Source of the DNA: Ixodes scapularis
Taxonomy: Eukaryota; Arthropoda; Arachnida; Ixodida; Ixodidae
Direction: 5' to 3'
Assembly: GCF_016920785.2 (NCBI RefSeq)
Contig: NW_024610478.1
Span: forward strand, 39,978 to 103,977
DNA length: 64,000 nt
In this document: positions 48,440 to 62,100 of the stretch, in pieces
Numbering within the stretch: position 1 is the first letter of the stretch
Layout: each line of letters opens with the position of its first letter
Position numbers and translations under genes: made by a program
The notes under the pieces: generated by a model
Seen by the model: only the letters and a program-made list of their open reading frames with translations
Told to the model about the DNA's origin: nothing
Databases searched by the model: none

Positions 48440-51400
48440 AAACGTCTCTCGTCAGGCCGTGCTCTCTCCAATAATTTGCTTTCACCGAGGCAATAGCCGA
48501 GATCGTGGTCACGGTGAACGAATAAAACGGCGCCAAACGTCTCTCGTCAGGCCGTGCTCTCTCCAATAATTCGCTTTCACCGAGGCAATAGCCGAGATCG
48601 TGGTCACGGTGAACGAATAAAACGGCGCCAAACGTCTCTCGTCAGGCCGTGCTCTCTCCAATAATTCGCTTTCACCGATGCAATAGCCGAGATCGTGGTC
48701 ACGGTAAACGAATAAAACGGCGCCGAACGTCTCTCGTCAGGCCGTGCTCTCTCCAATAATTTGCTTTCACCGAGGCAATAGCCGAGATCGTGGTCACGGT
48801 GAACGAATAAAACGGCGCCGAACGTCTCTCGTCAGGCCGTGCTCTCTCCAATAATTCGCTTTCACCGAGGCAATAGCCGAGATCGTGGTCACGGTGAACG
48901 AATAAAACGGCGCCGAACGTCTCTCGTCAGGCCGTGCTCTCTCCAATAATTCGCTTTCACCGAGGCAATAGCCGAGATCGTGGTCACGGTGAACGAATAA
49001 AACGGCGCCAAACGTCTCTCGTCAGGCCGTGCTCTCTCCAATAATTCGCTTTCACCGAGGCAATAGCCGAGATCGTGGTCACGGTGAACGAATAAAACGG
49101 CGCCAAACGTCTCTCGTCAGGCCGTGCTCTCTCCAATAATTCGCTTTCACCGAGGCAATAGCCGAGATCGTGGTCACGGTGAACGAATAAAACGGCGCCA
49201 AACGTCTCTCGTCAGGCCGTGCTCTCTCCAATAATTTGCTTTCACCGAGGCAATAGCCGAGATCGTGGTCACGGTGAACGAATAAAACGGCGCCAAACGT
49301 CTCTCGTCAGGCCGTGCTCTCTCCAATAATTCGCTTTCACCGAGGCAATAGCCGAGATCGTGGTCACGGTGAACGAATAAAACGGCGCCAAACGTCTCTC
49401 GTCAGGCCGTGCTCTCTCCAATAATTCGCTTTCACCGATGCAATAGCCGAGATCGTGGTCACGGTAAACGAATAAAACGGCGCCGAACGTCTCTCGTCAG
49501 GCCGTGCTCTCTCCAATAATTCGCTTTCACCGAGGCAATAGCCGAGATCGTGGTCACGGTGAACGAATAAAACGGCGCCAAACGTCTCTCGTCAGGCCGT
49601 GCTCTCTCCAATAATTCGCTTTCACCGAGGCAATAGCCGAGATCGTGGTCACGGTGAACGAATAAAACGGCGCCGAACGTCTCTCGTCAGGCCGTGCTCT
49701 CTCCAATAATTCGCTTTCACCGAGGCAATAGCCGAGATCGTGGTCACGGTGAACGAATAAAACCGCGCCGAACGTCTCTCGTCAGGCGGTGCTCTCTCCA
49801 ATAATTCGCTTTCACCGAGGCAATAGCCGAGATCGTGGTCACGGTGAACGAATAAAACCGCGCCGAACGTCTCTCGTCAGGCCGTGCTCTCTCCAATAAT
49901 TCGCTTTCACCGAGGCAATAGCCGAGATCGTGGTCACGGTGAACGAATAAAACGGCGCCGAACGTCTCTCGTCAGGCCGTGCTCTCTCCAATTATTCGCT
50001 TTCACCGAGGCAATAGCCGAGATCGTGGTCACGGTGAACGAATAAAACCGCGCCGAACGTCTCTCGTCAGGCCGTGCTCTCTCCAATAATTCGCTTTCAC
50101 CGAGGCAATAGCCGAGATCGTGGTCACGGTGAACGAATAAAACCGCGCCGAACGTCTCTCGTCAGGCCGTGCTCTCTCCAATAATTTGCTTTCACCGAGG
50201 CAATAGCCGAGATCGTGGTCACGGTGAACGAACAAAACGGCGCCGAACGTCTCTCGTCAGGCCGTGCTCTCTCCAATAATTCGCTTTCACCGAGGCAATA
50301 GCCGAGATCGTGGTCACGGTGAACGAATAAAACGGCGCCGAACGTCTCTCGTCCGGCCGTGCTCTCTCCAATAATTCGCTTTCACCGAGGCAATAGCCGA
50401 GATCGTGGTCACGGTGAACGAATAAAACGGCGCCAAACGTCTCTCGTCAGGCCGTGCTCTCTCCAATAATTCGCTTTCACCGAGGCAATAGCCGAGATCG
50501 TGGTCACGGTGAACGAATAAAACCGCGCCGAACGTCTCTCGTCAGGCCGTGCTCTCTCCAATAATTCGCTTTCACCGAGGCAATAGCCGAGATCGTGGTC
50601 ACGGTGAACGAATAAAACGGCGCCAAACGTCTCTCGTCAGGCCGTGCTCTCTCCAATAATTCGCTTTCACCGAGGCAATAGCCGAGATCGTGGTCACGGT
50701 GAACGAATAAAACGGCGCCAAACGTCTCTCGTCAGGCCGTGCTCTCTCCAATAATTCGCTTTCACCGAGGCAATAGCCGAGATCGTGGTCACGGTGAACG
50801 AATAAAACGGCGCCAAACGTCTCTCGTCAGGCCGTGCTCTCTCCAATAATTCGCTTTCACCGAGGCAATAGCCGAGATCGTGGTCACGGTGAACGAATAA
50901 AACGGCGCCAAACGTCTCTCGTCAGGCCGTTCTCGCTCCAATAATTCGCTTTCACCGAGGCAATAGCCGAGATCGTGGTCACGGTGAACGAATAAAACGG
51001 CGCCAAACGTCTCTCGTCAGGCCGTGCTCGCTCCAATAATTCGCTTTCACCCAGGCAATAGCCGAGATCGTGGTCACGGTGAACGAATAAAACGGCGCCA
51101 AACGTCTCTCGTCAGGCCGTGCTCTCTCCAATAATTCGCTTTCACCGAGGCAATAGCCGAGATCGTGGTCACGGTGAACGAATAAAACGGCGCCGAACGT
51201 CTCTCGTCAGGCCGTGCTCTCTCCAATAATTCGCTTTCACCGAGGCAATAGCCGAGATCGTGGTCACGGTGAACGAATAAAACGGCGCCGAACGTCTCTC
51301 GTCAGGCCGTGCTCTCTCCAATAATTCGCTTTCACCAAGGCAATAGCCGAGATCGTGGTCACGGTGAACGAATAAAACGGCGCCGAACGTCTCTCGTCAG

Positions 51401-52130
51401 GCCGTGCTCTCTCCAATAATTCGCTTTCACCGAGGCAATAGCCGAGATCGTGGTCACGGTGAACGAATAAAACCGCGCCGAACGTCTCTCGTCAGGCCGT
51501 GCTCTCTCCAATAATTCGCTTTCAAGGAGGCAATAGCCGAGATCGTGGTCACGGTGAACGAATAAAACGGCGCCGAACGTCTCTCGTCAGGCCGTGCTCG
51601 CTCCAATAATTCGCTTTCACCGAGGCAATAGCCGAGATCGTGGTCACGGTGAACGAATAAAACGGCGCCAAACGTCTCTCGTCAGGCCGTGCTCTCTCCA
51701 ATAATTCGCTTTCACCGAGGCAATAGCCGAGATCGTGGTCACGGTGAACGAATAAAACCGCGCCGAACGTCTCTCGTCAGGCCGTGCTCTCTCCAATAAT
51801 TCGCTTTCACCGAGGCAATAGCCGAGATCGTGGTCACGGTGAACGAATAAAACGGCGCCAAACGTCTCTCGTCAGGCCGTGCTCTCTCCGATAATTCGCT
51901 TTCACCGAGGCAATAGCCGAGATCGTGGTCACGGTGAACGAATAAAACGGCGCCAAACGTCTCTCGTCAGGCCGTGCTCTCTCCAATAATTCGCTTTCAC
52001 CGAGGCAATAGCCGAGATCGTGGTCACGGTGAACGAATAAAACGGCGCCAAACGTCTCTCGTCAGGCCGTGCTCTCTCCAATAATTCGCTTTCACCGAGG
52101 CAATAGCCGAGATCGTGGTCACGGTGAACG
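48440..52130. repeat. 50-monomer higher-order unit, copy 2
   Basis: Nearly identical to 43690-47380. It has a private change CCAATTATTCGC near 49991 where copy 1 has CCAATAATTCGC near 45241. At about 52130 it joins a further copy of its own interior rather than the sequence that follows copy 1. Confidence 0.92.
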
Positions 52131-53640
52131 AATAAAACCGCGCCGAACGTCTCTCGTCAGGCCGTGCTCTCTCCAATAATTCGCTTTCACCGAGGCAATA
52201 GCCGAGATCGTGGTCACGGTGAACGAATAAAACGGCGCCGAACGTCTCTCGTCAGGCCGTGCTCTCTCCAATTATTCGCTTTCACCGAGGCAATAGCCGA
52301 GATCGTGGTCACGGTGAACGAATAAAACCGCGCCGAACGTCTCTCGTCAGGCCGTGCTCTCTCCAATAATTCGCTTTCACCGAGGCAATAGCCGAGATCG
52401 TGGTCACGGTGAACGAATAAAACCGCGCCGAACGTCTCTCGTCAGGCCGTGCTCTCTCCAATAATTTGCTTTCACCGAGGCAATAGCCGAGATCGTGGTC
52501 ACGGTGAACGAACAAAACGGCGCCGAACGTCTTTCGTCAGGCCGTGCTCTCTCCAATAATTCGCTTTCACCGAGGCAATAGCCGAGATCGTGGTCACGGT
52601 GAACGAATAAAACGGCGCCGAACGTCTCTCGTCCGGCCGTGCTCTCTCCAATAATTCGCTTTCACCGAGGCAATAGCCGAGATCGTGGTCACGGTGAACG
52701 AATAAAACGGCGCCAAACGTCTCTCGTCAGGCCGTGCTCTCTCCAATAATTCGCTTTCACCGAGGCAATAGCCGAGATCGTGGTCACGGTGAACGAATAA
52801 AACCGCGCCGAACGTCTCTCGTCAGGCCGTGCTCTCTCCAATAATTCGCTTTCACCGAGGCAATAGCCGAGATCGTGGTCACGGTGAACGAATAAAACGG
52901 CGCCAAACGTCTCTCGTCAGGCCGTGCTCTCTCCAATAATTCGCTTTCACCGAGGCAATAGCCGAGATCGTGGTCACGGTGAACGAATAAAACGGCGCCA
53001 AACGTCTCTCGTCAGGCCGTGCTCTCTCCAATAATTCGCTTTCACCGAGGCAATAGCCGAGATCGTGGTCACGGTGAACGAATAAAACGGCGCCAAACGT
53101 CTCTCGTCAGGCCGTGCTCTCTCCAATAATTCGCTTTCACCGAGGCAATAGCCGAGATCGTGGTCACGGTGAACGAATAAAACGGCGCCAAACGTCTCTC
53201 GTCAGGCCGTTCTCGCTCCAATAATTCGCTTTCACCGAGGCAATAGCCGAGATCGTGGTCACGGTGAACGAATAAAACGGCGCCAAACGTCTCTCGTCAG
53301 GCCGTGCTCGCTCCAATAATTCGCTTTCACCCAGGCAATAGCCGAGATCGTGGTCACGGTGAACGAATAAAACGGCGCCAAACGTCTCTCGTCAGGCCGT
53401 GCTCTCTCCAATAATTCGCTTTCACCGAGGCAATAGCCGAGATCGTGGTCACGGTGAACGAATAAAACGGCGCCGAACGTCTCTCGTCAGGCCGTGCTCT
53501 CTCCAATAATTCGCTTTCACCGAGGCAATAGCCGAGATCGTGGTCACGGTGAACGAATAAAACGGCGCCGAACGTCTCTCGTCAGGCCGTGCTCTCTCCA
53601 ATAATTCGCTTTCACCGAGGCAATAGCCGAGATCGTGGTC
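52130..53640. repeat. Third copy of the unit's interior (24-monomer offset)
   Basis: It matches 49850-51360 at +2280 bp (24 x 95). GTCCGGCCG is at 52631 and GCCGTTCTCGC at 53211. It shares the CCAATTATTCGC change of copy 2 (here near 52271), which copy 1 lacks. It adds its own CTTTCGTCAGG near 52531. It was therefore copied from copy 2 or a close relative, not from copy 1. Confidence 0.9.
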
Positions 53641-53939
53641 ACGCTGAACGAATAAAACGGCGCCGAACGTCTCTCGTCAGGCCGTGCTCTCTCCAATAAT
53701 TCGCTTTCACCGAGGCAATAGCCGAGATTGTGGTCACGGTGAACGAATAAAACGGCGCCGAACGTCTCTCGTCAGGCCGTGCTCTCTCCAATAATTCGCT
53801 TTCACCGAGGCAATAGCCGAGATCGTGGTCACGGTGAACGAATAAAACGGCGCCGAACGTCTCTCGTCAGGCCGTGCTCTCTCCAATAATTCGCTTTCAC
53901 CGAGGCAATAGCCGAGATCGTGGTCACGGTGAACGAATA

Positions 53940-55980
53940 AAACGGCGCCAAACGTCTCTCGTCAGGCCGTTCTCGCTCCAATAATTCGCTTTCACCGAGG
54001 CAATAGCCGAGATCGTGGTCACGGTGAACGAATAAAACGGCGCCAAACGTCTCTCGTCAGGCCGTGCTCGCTCCAATATTTCGCTTTCACCCAGGCAATA
54101 GCCGAGATCGTGGTCACGGTGAACGAATAAAACGGCGCCAAACGTCTCTTGTCAGGCCGTGCTCTCTCCAATAATTCGCTTTCACCGAGGCAATAGCCGA
54201 GATCGTGGTCACGGTGAACGAATAAAACGGCGCCGAACGTCTCTCGTCAGGCCGTGCTCTCTCCAATAATTCGCTTTCACCGAGGCAATAGCCGAGATCG
54301 TGGTCACGGTGAACGAATAAAACGGCGCCGAACGTCTCTCGTCAGGCCGTGCTCTCTCCAATAATTCGCTTTCACCAAGGCAATAGCCGAGATCGTGGTC
54401 ACGGTGAACGAATAAAACGGCGCCGAACGTCTCTCGTCAGGCCGTGCTCTCTCCAATAATTCGCTTTCACCGAGGCAATAGCCGAGATCGTGGTCACGGT
54501 GAACGAATAAAACCGCGCCGAACGTCTCTCGTCAGGCCGTGCTCTCTCCAATAATTCGCTTTCAAGGAGGCAATAGCCGAGATCGTGGTCACGGTGAACG
54601 AATAAAACGGCGCCGAACGTCTCTCGTCAGGCCGTGCTCGCTCCAATAATTCGCTTTCACCGAGGCAATAGCCGAGATCGTGGTCACGGTGAACGAATAA
54701 AACGGCGCCAAACGTCTCTCGTCAGGCCGTGCTCTCTCCAATAATTCGCTTTCACCGAGGCAATAGCCGAGATCGTGGTCACGGTGAACGAATAAAACCG
54801 CGCCGAACGTCTCTCGTCAGGCCGTGCTCTCTCCAATAATTCGCTTTCACCGAGGCAATAGCCGAGATCGTGGTCACGGTGAACGAATAAAACGGCGCCA
54901 AACGTCTCTCGTCAGGCCGTGCTCTCTCCGATAATTCGCTTTCACCGAGGCAATAGCCGAGATCGTGGTCACGGTGAACGAATAAAACGGCGCCAAACGT
55001 CTCTCGTCAGGCCGTGCTCTCTCCAATAATTCGCTTTCACCGAGGCAATAGCCGAGATCGTGGTCACGGTGAACGAATAAAACGGCGCCAAACGTCTCTC
55101 GTCAGGCCGTGCTCTCTCCAATAATTCGCTTTCACCGAGGCAATAGCCGAGATCGTGGTCACGGTGAACGAATAAAACGGCGCCAAACGTCTCTCGTCAG
55201 GCCGTGTTCGCTCCAATAATTCGCTTTCACCGAGGCAATAGCCGAGATCGTGGTCACGGTGAACGAATAAAACGGCGCCAAACGTCTCTCGTCAGGCCGT
55301 GCTCGCTCCAATAATTCGCTTTCACCGAGGCAATAGCCGAGATCGTGGTCACGGTGAACGAATAAAACGGCGCCAAACGTCTCTCGTCAGGCCGTGCTCT
55401 CTCCAATAATTCGCTTTCACCGAGGCAATAGCCGAGATCGTGGTCACGGTGAACGAATAAAACGGCGCCGAACGTCTCTCGTCAGGCCGTGCTCTCTCCA
55501 ATAATTCGCTTTCACCGAGGCAATAGCCGAGATCGTGGTCACGGTGAACGAATAAAACGGCGCCGAACGTCTCTCGTCAGGCCGTGCTCTCTCCAATAAT
55601 TCGCTTTCACCGAGGCAATAGCCGAGATCGTGGTCACGGTGAACGAATAAAACGGCGCCGAACGTCTCTCGTCAGGCCGTGCTCTCTCCAATAATTCGCT
55701 TTCACCGAGGCAATAGCCGAGATCGTGGTCACGGTGAACGAACAAAACCGCGACGAACGTCTCTCGTCAGGCCGTGCTCTCTCCAATAATTCGCTTTCAC
55801 CGAGGCAATAGCCGAGATCGTGGTCACGGTGAACGAATAAAACGGCGCCGAACGTCTCTCGTCAGGCCGTGCTCGCTCCAATAATTCGCTTTCACCGAGG
55901 CAATAGCCGAGATCGTGGTCACGGTGAACAAATAAAACGGCGCCAAACGTCTCTCGTCAGGCCGTGCTCTCTCCAATAAT
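53940..55980. repeat. Fourth copy of part of the 50-monomer unit
   Basis: GCCGTTCTCGC at 53971 is 760 bp after the one at 53211 and 3040 bp after the one at 50931. TTTCAAGGAGG is at 54561 (51521 + 3040). GCCGTGTTCGC is at 55201 and CGCGACGAACG at 55751, each exactly 7790 bp (82 monomers) after their copy 1 positions, 47411 and 47961. It therefore retains the right-hand part of the original block that copies 2 and 3 lack. Confidence 0.88.
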
Positions 55981-56409
55981 TCGCTTTCACCGAGGCAATA
56001 GCCGAGATCGTGGTCATGGTGAACGAATAAAACGGCGCCAAACGTCTCTCGTCAGGCCGTGCTCTCTCCAATAATTCGCTTTCACCGAGGCAATAGCCGA
56101 GATCGTGGTCACGGTGAACGAATAAAACGGCGCCGAACGTCTCTCGTCAGGCCGTGCTCTCTCCAATAATTCGCTTTCACCGAGGCAATAGCCGAGATCG
56201 TGGTCACGGTGAACGAATAAAACGGCGCCAAACGTCTCTCGTCAGGCCGTGCTCTCTCCAATAATTCGCTTTCACCGAGGCAATAGCCGAGATCGTGGTC
56301 ACGGTGAACGAATAAAACGGCGCCAAACGTCTCTCGTCAGGCCGTGCTCTCTCCAATAATTCGCTTTCACCGAGGCAATAGCCGAGATCGTGGTCACGGT
56401 GAACGAATA

Positions 56410-59160
56410 AAACGGCGCCAAACGTCTCTCGTCAGGCCGTTCTCGCTCCAATAATTCGCTTTCACCGAGGCAATAGCCGAGATCGTGGTCACGGTGAACG
56501 AATAAAACGGCGCCAAACGTCTCTCGTCAGGCCGTGCTCGCTCCAATAATTCGCTTTCACCCAGGCAATAGCCGAGATCGTGGTCACGGTGAACGAATAA
56601 AACGGCGCCAAACGTCTCTCGTCAGGCCGTGCTCTCTCCAATAATTCGCTTTCACCGAGGCAATAGCCGAGATCGTGGTCACGGTGAACGAATAAAACGG
56701 CGCCGAACGTCTCTCGTCAGGCCGTGCTCTCTCCAATAATTCGCTTTCACCGAGGCAATAGCCGAGATCGTGGTCACGGTGAACGAATAAAACGGCGCCG
56801 AACGTCTCTCGTCAGGCCGTGCTCTCTCCAATAATTCGCTTTCACCGAGGCAATAGCCGAGATCGTGGTCACGGTGAACGAATAAAACGGCGCCGAACGT
56901 CTCTCGTCAGGCCGTGCTCTCTCCAATAATTCGCTTTCACCGAGGCAATAGCCGAGATTGTGGTCACGGTGAACGAATAAAACGGCGCCGAACGTCTCTC
57001 GTCAGGCCGTGCTCTCTCCAATAATTCGCTTTCACCGAGGCAATAGCCGAGATCGTGGTCACGGTGAACGAATAAAACGGCGCCGAACGTCTCTCGTCAG
57101 GCCGTGCTCTCTCCAATAATTCGCTTTCACCGAGGCAATAGCCGAGATCGTGGTCACGGTGAACGAATAAAACCGCGCCGAACGTCTCTCGTCAGGCCGT
57201 GCTCTCTCCAATAATTCGCTTTCACCGAGGCAATAGCCGAGATCGTGGTCACGGTGAACGAATAAAACGGCGCCGAACGTCTCTCGTCAGGCCGTGCTCG
57301 CTCCAATCATTCGCTTTCACCGAGGCAATAGCCGAGATCGTGGTCACGGTGAACGAATAAAACGGCGCCAAACGTCTCTCGTCAGGCCGTGCTCTCTCCA
57401 ATAATTCGCTTTCACCGAGGCAATAGCCGAGATCGTGGTCACGGTGAACGAATAAAACGGCGCCAAACGTCTCTCGTCAGGCCGTGCTCTCTCCAATAAT
57501 TCGCTTTCACCGAGGCAATAGCCGAGATCGTGGTCACGGTGAACGAATAAAACGGCGCCAAACGTCTCTCGTCAGGCCGTGCTCTCTCCAATAATTCGCT
57601 TTCACCGAGGCAATAGCCGAGATCGTGGTCACGGTGAACGAATAAAACCGCGCCGAACGTCTCTCGTCAGGCCGTGCTCTCTCCAATAATTCGCTTTCAC
57701 CGAGGCAATAGCCGAGATCGTGGTCACGGTGAACGAATAAAACCGCGCCGAACGTCTCTCGTCAGGCCGTGCTCTCTCCAATAATTCGCTTTCACCGAGG
57801 CAATAGCCGAGATCGTGGTCACGGTGAACGAATAAAACGGCGCCGAACGTCTCTCGTCAGGCCGTGCTCTCTCCAATAATTCGCTTTCACCGAGGCAATA
57901 GCCGAGATCGTGGTCACGGTGAACGAATAAAACGGCGCCAAACGTCTCTCGTCAGGCCGTGCTCTCTCCAATAATTCGCTTTCACCGAGGCAATAGCCGA
58001 GATCGTGGTCACGGTGAACGAATAAAACCGCGCCGAACGTCTCTCGTCAGGCCGTGCTCTCTCCAATAATTCGCTTTCACCGAGGCAATAGCCGAGATCG
58101 TGGTCACGGTGAACGAATAAAACGGCGCCAAACGTCTCTCGTCAGGCCGTGCTCTCTACGATAATTCGCTTTCACCGAGGCAATAGCCGAGATCGTGGTC
58201 ACGGTGAACGAATAAAACGGCGCCAAACGTCTCTCGTCAGGCCGTGCTCTCTCCAATAATTCGCTTTCACCGAGGCAATAGCCGAGATCGTGGTCACGGT
58301 GAACGAATAAAACGGCGCCAAACGTCTCTCGTCAGGCCGTGCTCTCTCCAATAATTCGCTTTCACCGAGGCAATAGCCGAGATCGTGGTCACGGTGAACG
58401 AATAAAACGGCGCCAAACGTCTCTCGTCAGGCCGTGTTCGCTCCAATAATTCGCTTTCACCGAGGCAATAGCCGAGATCGTGGTCACGGTGAACGAATAA
58501 AACGGCGCCAAACGTCTCTCGTCAGGCCGTGCTCGCTCCAATAATTCGCTTTCACCGAGGCAATAGCCGAGATCGTGGTCACGGTGAACGAATAAAACGG
58601 CGCCAAACGTCTCTCGTCAGGCCGTGCTCTCTCCAATAATTCGCTTTCACCGAGGCAATAGCCGAGATCGTGGTCACGGTGAACGAATAAAACGGCGCCG
58701 AACGTCTCTCGTCAGGCCGTGCTCTCTCCAATAATTCGCTTTCACCGAGGCAATAGCCGAGATCGTGGTCACGGTGAACGAATAAAACGGCGCCGAACGT
58801 CTCTCGTCAGGCCGTGCTCTCTCCAATAATTCGCTTTCACCGAGGCAATAGCCGAGATCGTGGTCACGGTGAACGAATAAAACCGCGACGAATGTCTCTC
58901 GTCAGGCCGTGCTCTCTCCAATAATTCGCTTTCACCGAGGCAATAGCCGAGATCGTGGTCACGGTGAACGAATAAAACGGCGCCGAACGTCTCTCGTCAG
59001 GCCGTGCTCGCTCCAATAATTCGCTTTCACCGAGGCAATAGCCGAGATCGTGGTCACGGTGAACAAATAAAACGGCGCCAAACGTCTCTCGTCAGGCCGT
59101 GCTCTCTCCAATAATTCGCTTTCACCGAGGCAATAGCCGAGATCGTGGTCACGGTGAACG
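56410..59160. repeat. 34-monomer-offset copy of 53.2-55.9 kb
   Basis: GCCGTTCTCGC (53211 to 56441), GAGATTGTGG (53721 to 56951) and GCCGTGTTCGC (55201 to 58431) all step by 3230 bp (34 monomers). CGCGACGAA steps by 3135 bp (55751 to 58886), so one monomer was lost near the right end. CAATCATTCG near 57306 and CTACGATAAT near 58157 are private changes. Confidence 0.88.
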
Positions 59161-59164
59161 AATA

Positions 59165-62100
59165 AAACGGCGGCCAAACGTCTCTCGTCAGGCCGTGCTC
59201 TCTCCAATAATTCGCTTTCACCGAGGCAATAGCCGAGATCGTGGTCACGGTGAACGAATAAAACGGCGCCGAACGTCTCTCGTCAGGCCGTGCTCGCCTC
59301 CAATAATTCGCTTTCACCGAGGCAATTGCCGAGATCGTGGTCACGGTGAACGAATAAAACGGCGCCAAACGTCTCTCGTCAGGCCGTGCTCTCTCCAATA
59401 ATTCGCTTTCACCGAGGCAATAGCCGAGATCGTGGTCAATGTGAACGAATAAAACCGCGCCGAACGTCTCTCGTCAGGCCGTGCTCGCTCCAATAATTCG
59501 CTTTCACCGAGGCAATAGCCGAGATCGTGGTCACGGTGAACGAATAAAACCGCGCCGAACGTCTCTCGTCAGGCCGTGCTCTCTCCAATAATTCGCTTTC
59601 ACCGAGGCAATAGCCGAGATCGTGGTCACGGTGAACGAATAAAATGGCGCCAAACGTCTCTCGTCAGGCCGTGCTCTTTCCAATAATTCGCTTTCCACCG
59701 AGGCAATAGCCGAGATCGTGGTCACGGTGAACGAATAAAACGGCGCCGAACGTCTCTCGTCAGGCCGTGCTCTCTCCAATAATTCGCTTTCATCGAGGCA
59801 ATAGCCGAGATCGTGGTCACGGTGAACGAATAAAACCGCGCCGAACGTCTCTCGTCAGGCCGTGCTCTCTCCAATAATTCGCTTTAACCGAGGCAATAGC
59901 CGAGATCGTGGTCACGGTGAACGAATAAAACGGCGCCGAACGTCTCTCGTCAGGCCGTGCTCTCTCCAATAATTCGCTTTCACCGAGGCAATAGCCGAGA
60001 TCGTGGTCACGGTGAACGAATAAAACCGCGCCGAACGTCTCTCGTCAGGCCGTGCTCTCTCCAATAATTCGCTTTCACCGAGGCAATAGCCGAGATCGTG
60101 GTCACGGTGAACGAATAAAACGGCGCCGAACGTCTCTCGTCAGGCCGTGCTCGCTCCAATAATTCGCTTTCACCGAGGCAATAGCCGAGATCGTGGTCAC
60201 GGTGAACGAATAAAACGGCGCCAAATGTCTCTCGTCAGGCCGTGCTCTCTCCAATAATTCGCTTTCACCGAGGCAATAGCCGAGATCGTGGTCACGGTGA
60301 ACGAATAAAACGGCGCCAAACGTCTCTCGTCAGGCCGTGCTCTCTCCAATAATTCGCTTTCACCGAGGCAATAGCCGAGATCGTGGTCACGGTGAACGAA
60401 TAAAACGGCGCCAAACGTCTCTCGTCAGGCCGTGCTCTCTCCAATAATTCGCTTTCACCGAGGCAATAGCCGAGATCGTGGTCACGGTGAACGAATAAAA
60501 CCCGCGCCGAACGTCTCTCGTCAGGCCGTGCTCGCTCCAATAATTCGCTTTCACCGAGGCAATAGCCGAGATCGTGGTCACGGTGAACGAATAAAACCGC
60601 GCCGAACGTCTCTCGTCAGGCCGTGCTCTCTCCAATAATTCGCTTTCACCGAGGCAATAGCCGAGATCGTGGTCACGGTGAACGAATAAAACGGCGCCAA
60701 ACGTCTCTCGTCAGGCCGTGCTCTCTCCAATAATTCGCTTTCACCGAGGCAATAGCCGAGATCGTGGTCACGGTGAACGAATAAAACGGCGCCGAACGTC
60801 TCTCGTCAGGCCGTGCTCTCTCCAATAATTCGCTTTCACCGAGGCAATAGCCGAGATCGTGGTCACGGTGAACGAATAAAACCGCGCCGAACGTCTCTCG
60901 TCAGGCCGTGCTCTCTCCAATAATTCGCTTTCACCGAGGCAATAGCCGAGATCGTGGTCACGGGTGAACGAATAAAACGGCGCCGAACATCTCTCGTCAG
61001 GCCGTGCTCTCTCCAATAATTCGCTTTCACCGAGGCAATAGCCGAGATCGTGGTCACGGTGAACGAATAAAACGGCGCCAAACGTCTCTCGTCAGGTCGT
61101 GCTCTCTCCAATAATTCGCTTTCACCGAGGCAATAGCCGAGATCGTGGTCACGGTGAACGAATAAAACCGCGCCGAACGTCTCTCGTCAGGCCGTGCTCT
61201 CTCCAATAATTCGCTTTCACACCGAGGCAATAGCCGAGATCGTGGTCACGGTGAACGAATAAAACGGCGCCAAACGTCTCTCGTCAGGCCGTGCTCTCTC
61301 CAATAATTCGCTTTCACCGAGGCAATAGCCGAGATCGTGGTCACGGTGAACGAATAAAACGGCGCCAAAACGTCTCTCGTCAGGCCGTGCTCTCTCCAAT
61401 AATTCGCTTTCACCGAGGCAATAGCCGAGATCGTGGTCACGGTGAACGAATAAAACCGCGCCGAACGTCTCTCGTCAGGCCGTGCTCTCTCCAATAATTC
61501 GCTTTCACGAGGCAATAGCCGAGATCGTGGTCACGGTGAACGAATAAAACCGCGCCGAACGTCTCTCGTCAGGCCGTGCTCTCTCCAATAATTCGCTTTC
61601 ACCGAGGCAATAGCCGGGATCGTGGTCACGGTGAACGAATAAAACGGCGCCGAACGCTCTCGTCAGGCCGTGCTCTCTCCAATAATTCGCTTTCACCGAG
61701 GCAATAGCCGAGATCGTGGTCACGGTGAACGAATAAAACGGCGCCAAACGTCTCTCGTCAGGCCGTGCTCTCTCCAATAATTCGCTTTCACCGAGGCAAT
61801 AGCCGAGATCGTGGTCACGGTGAACGAATAAAACCGCGCCGAACGTCTCTCGTCAGGCCGTGCTCTCTCCAATAATTCGCTTTCACCGAGGCAATAGCCG
61901 AGATCGTGGTCACGGTGAACGAATAAAACGGCGCCAAAACGTCTCTCGTCAGGCCGTGCTCTCTCCGATAATTCGCTTTCACCGAGGCAATAGCCGAGAT
62001 CGTGGTCACGGTGAACGAATAAAACGGCGCCAAACGTCTCTCGTCAGGCCGTGCTCTCTCCAATAATTCGCTTTCACCGAGGCAATAGCCGAGATCGTGG

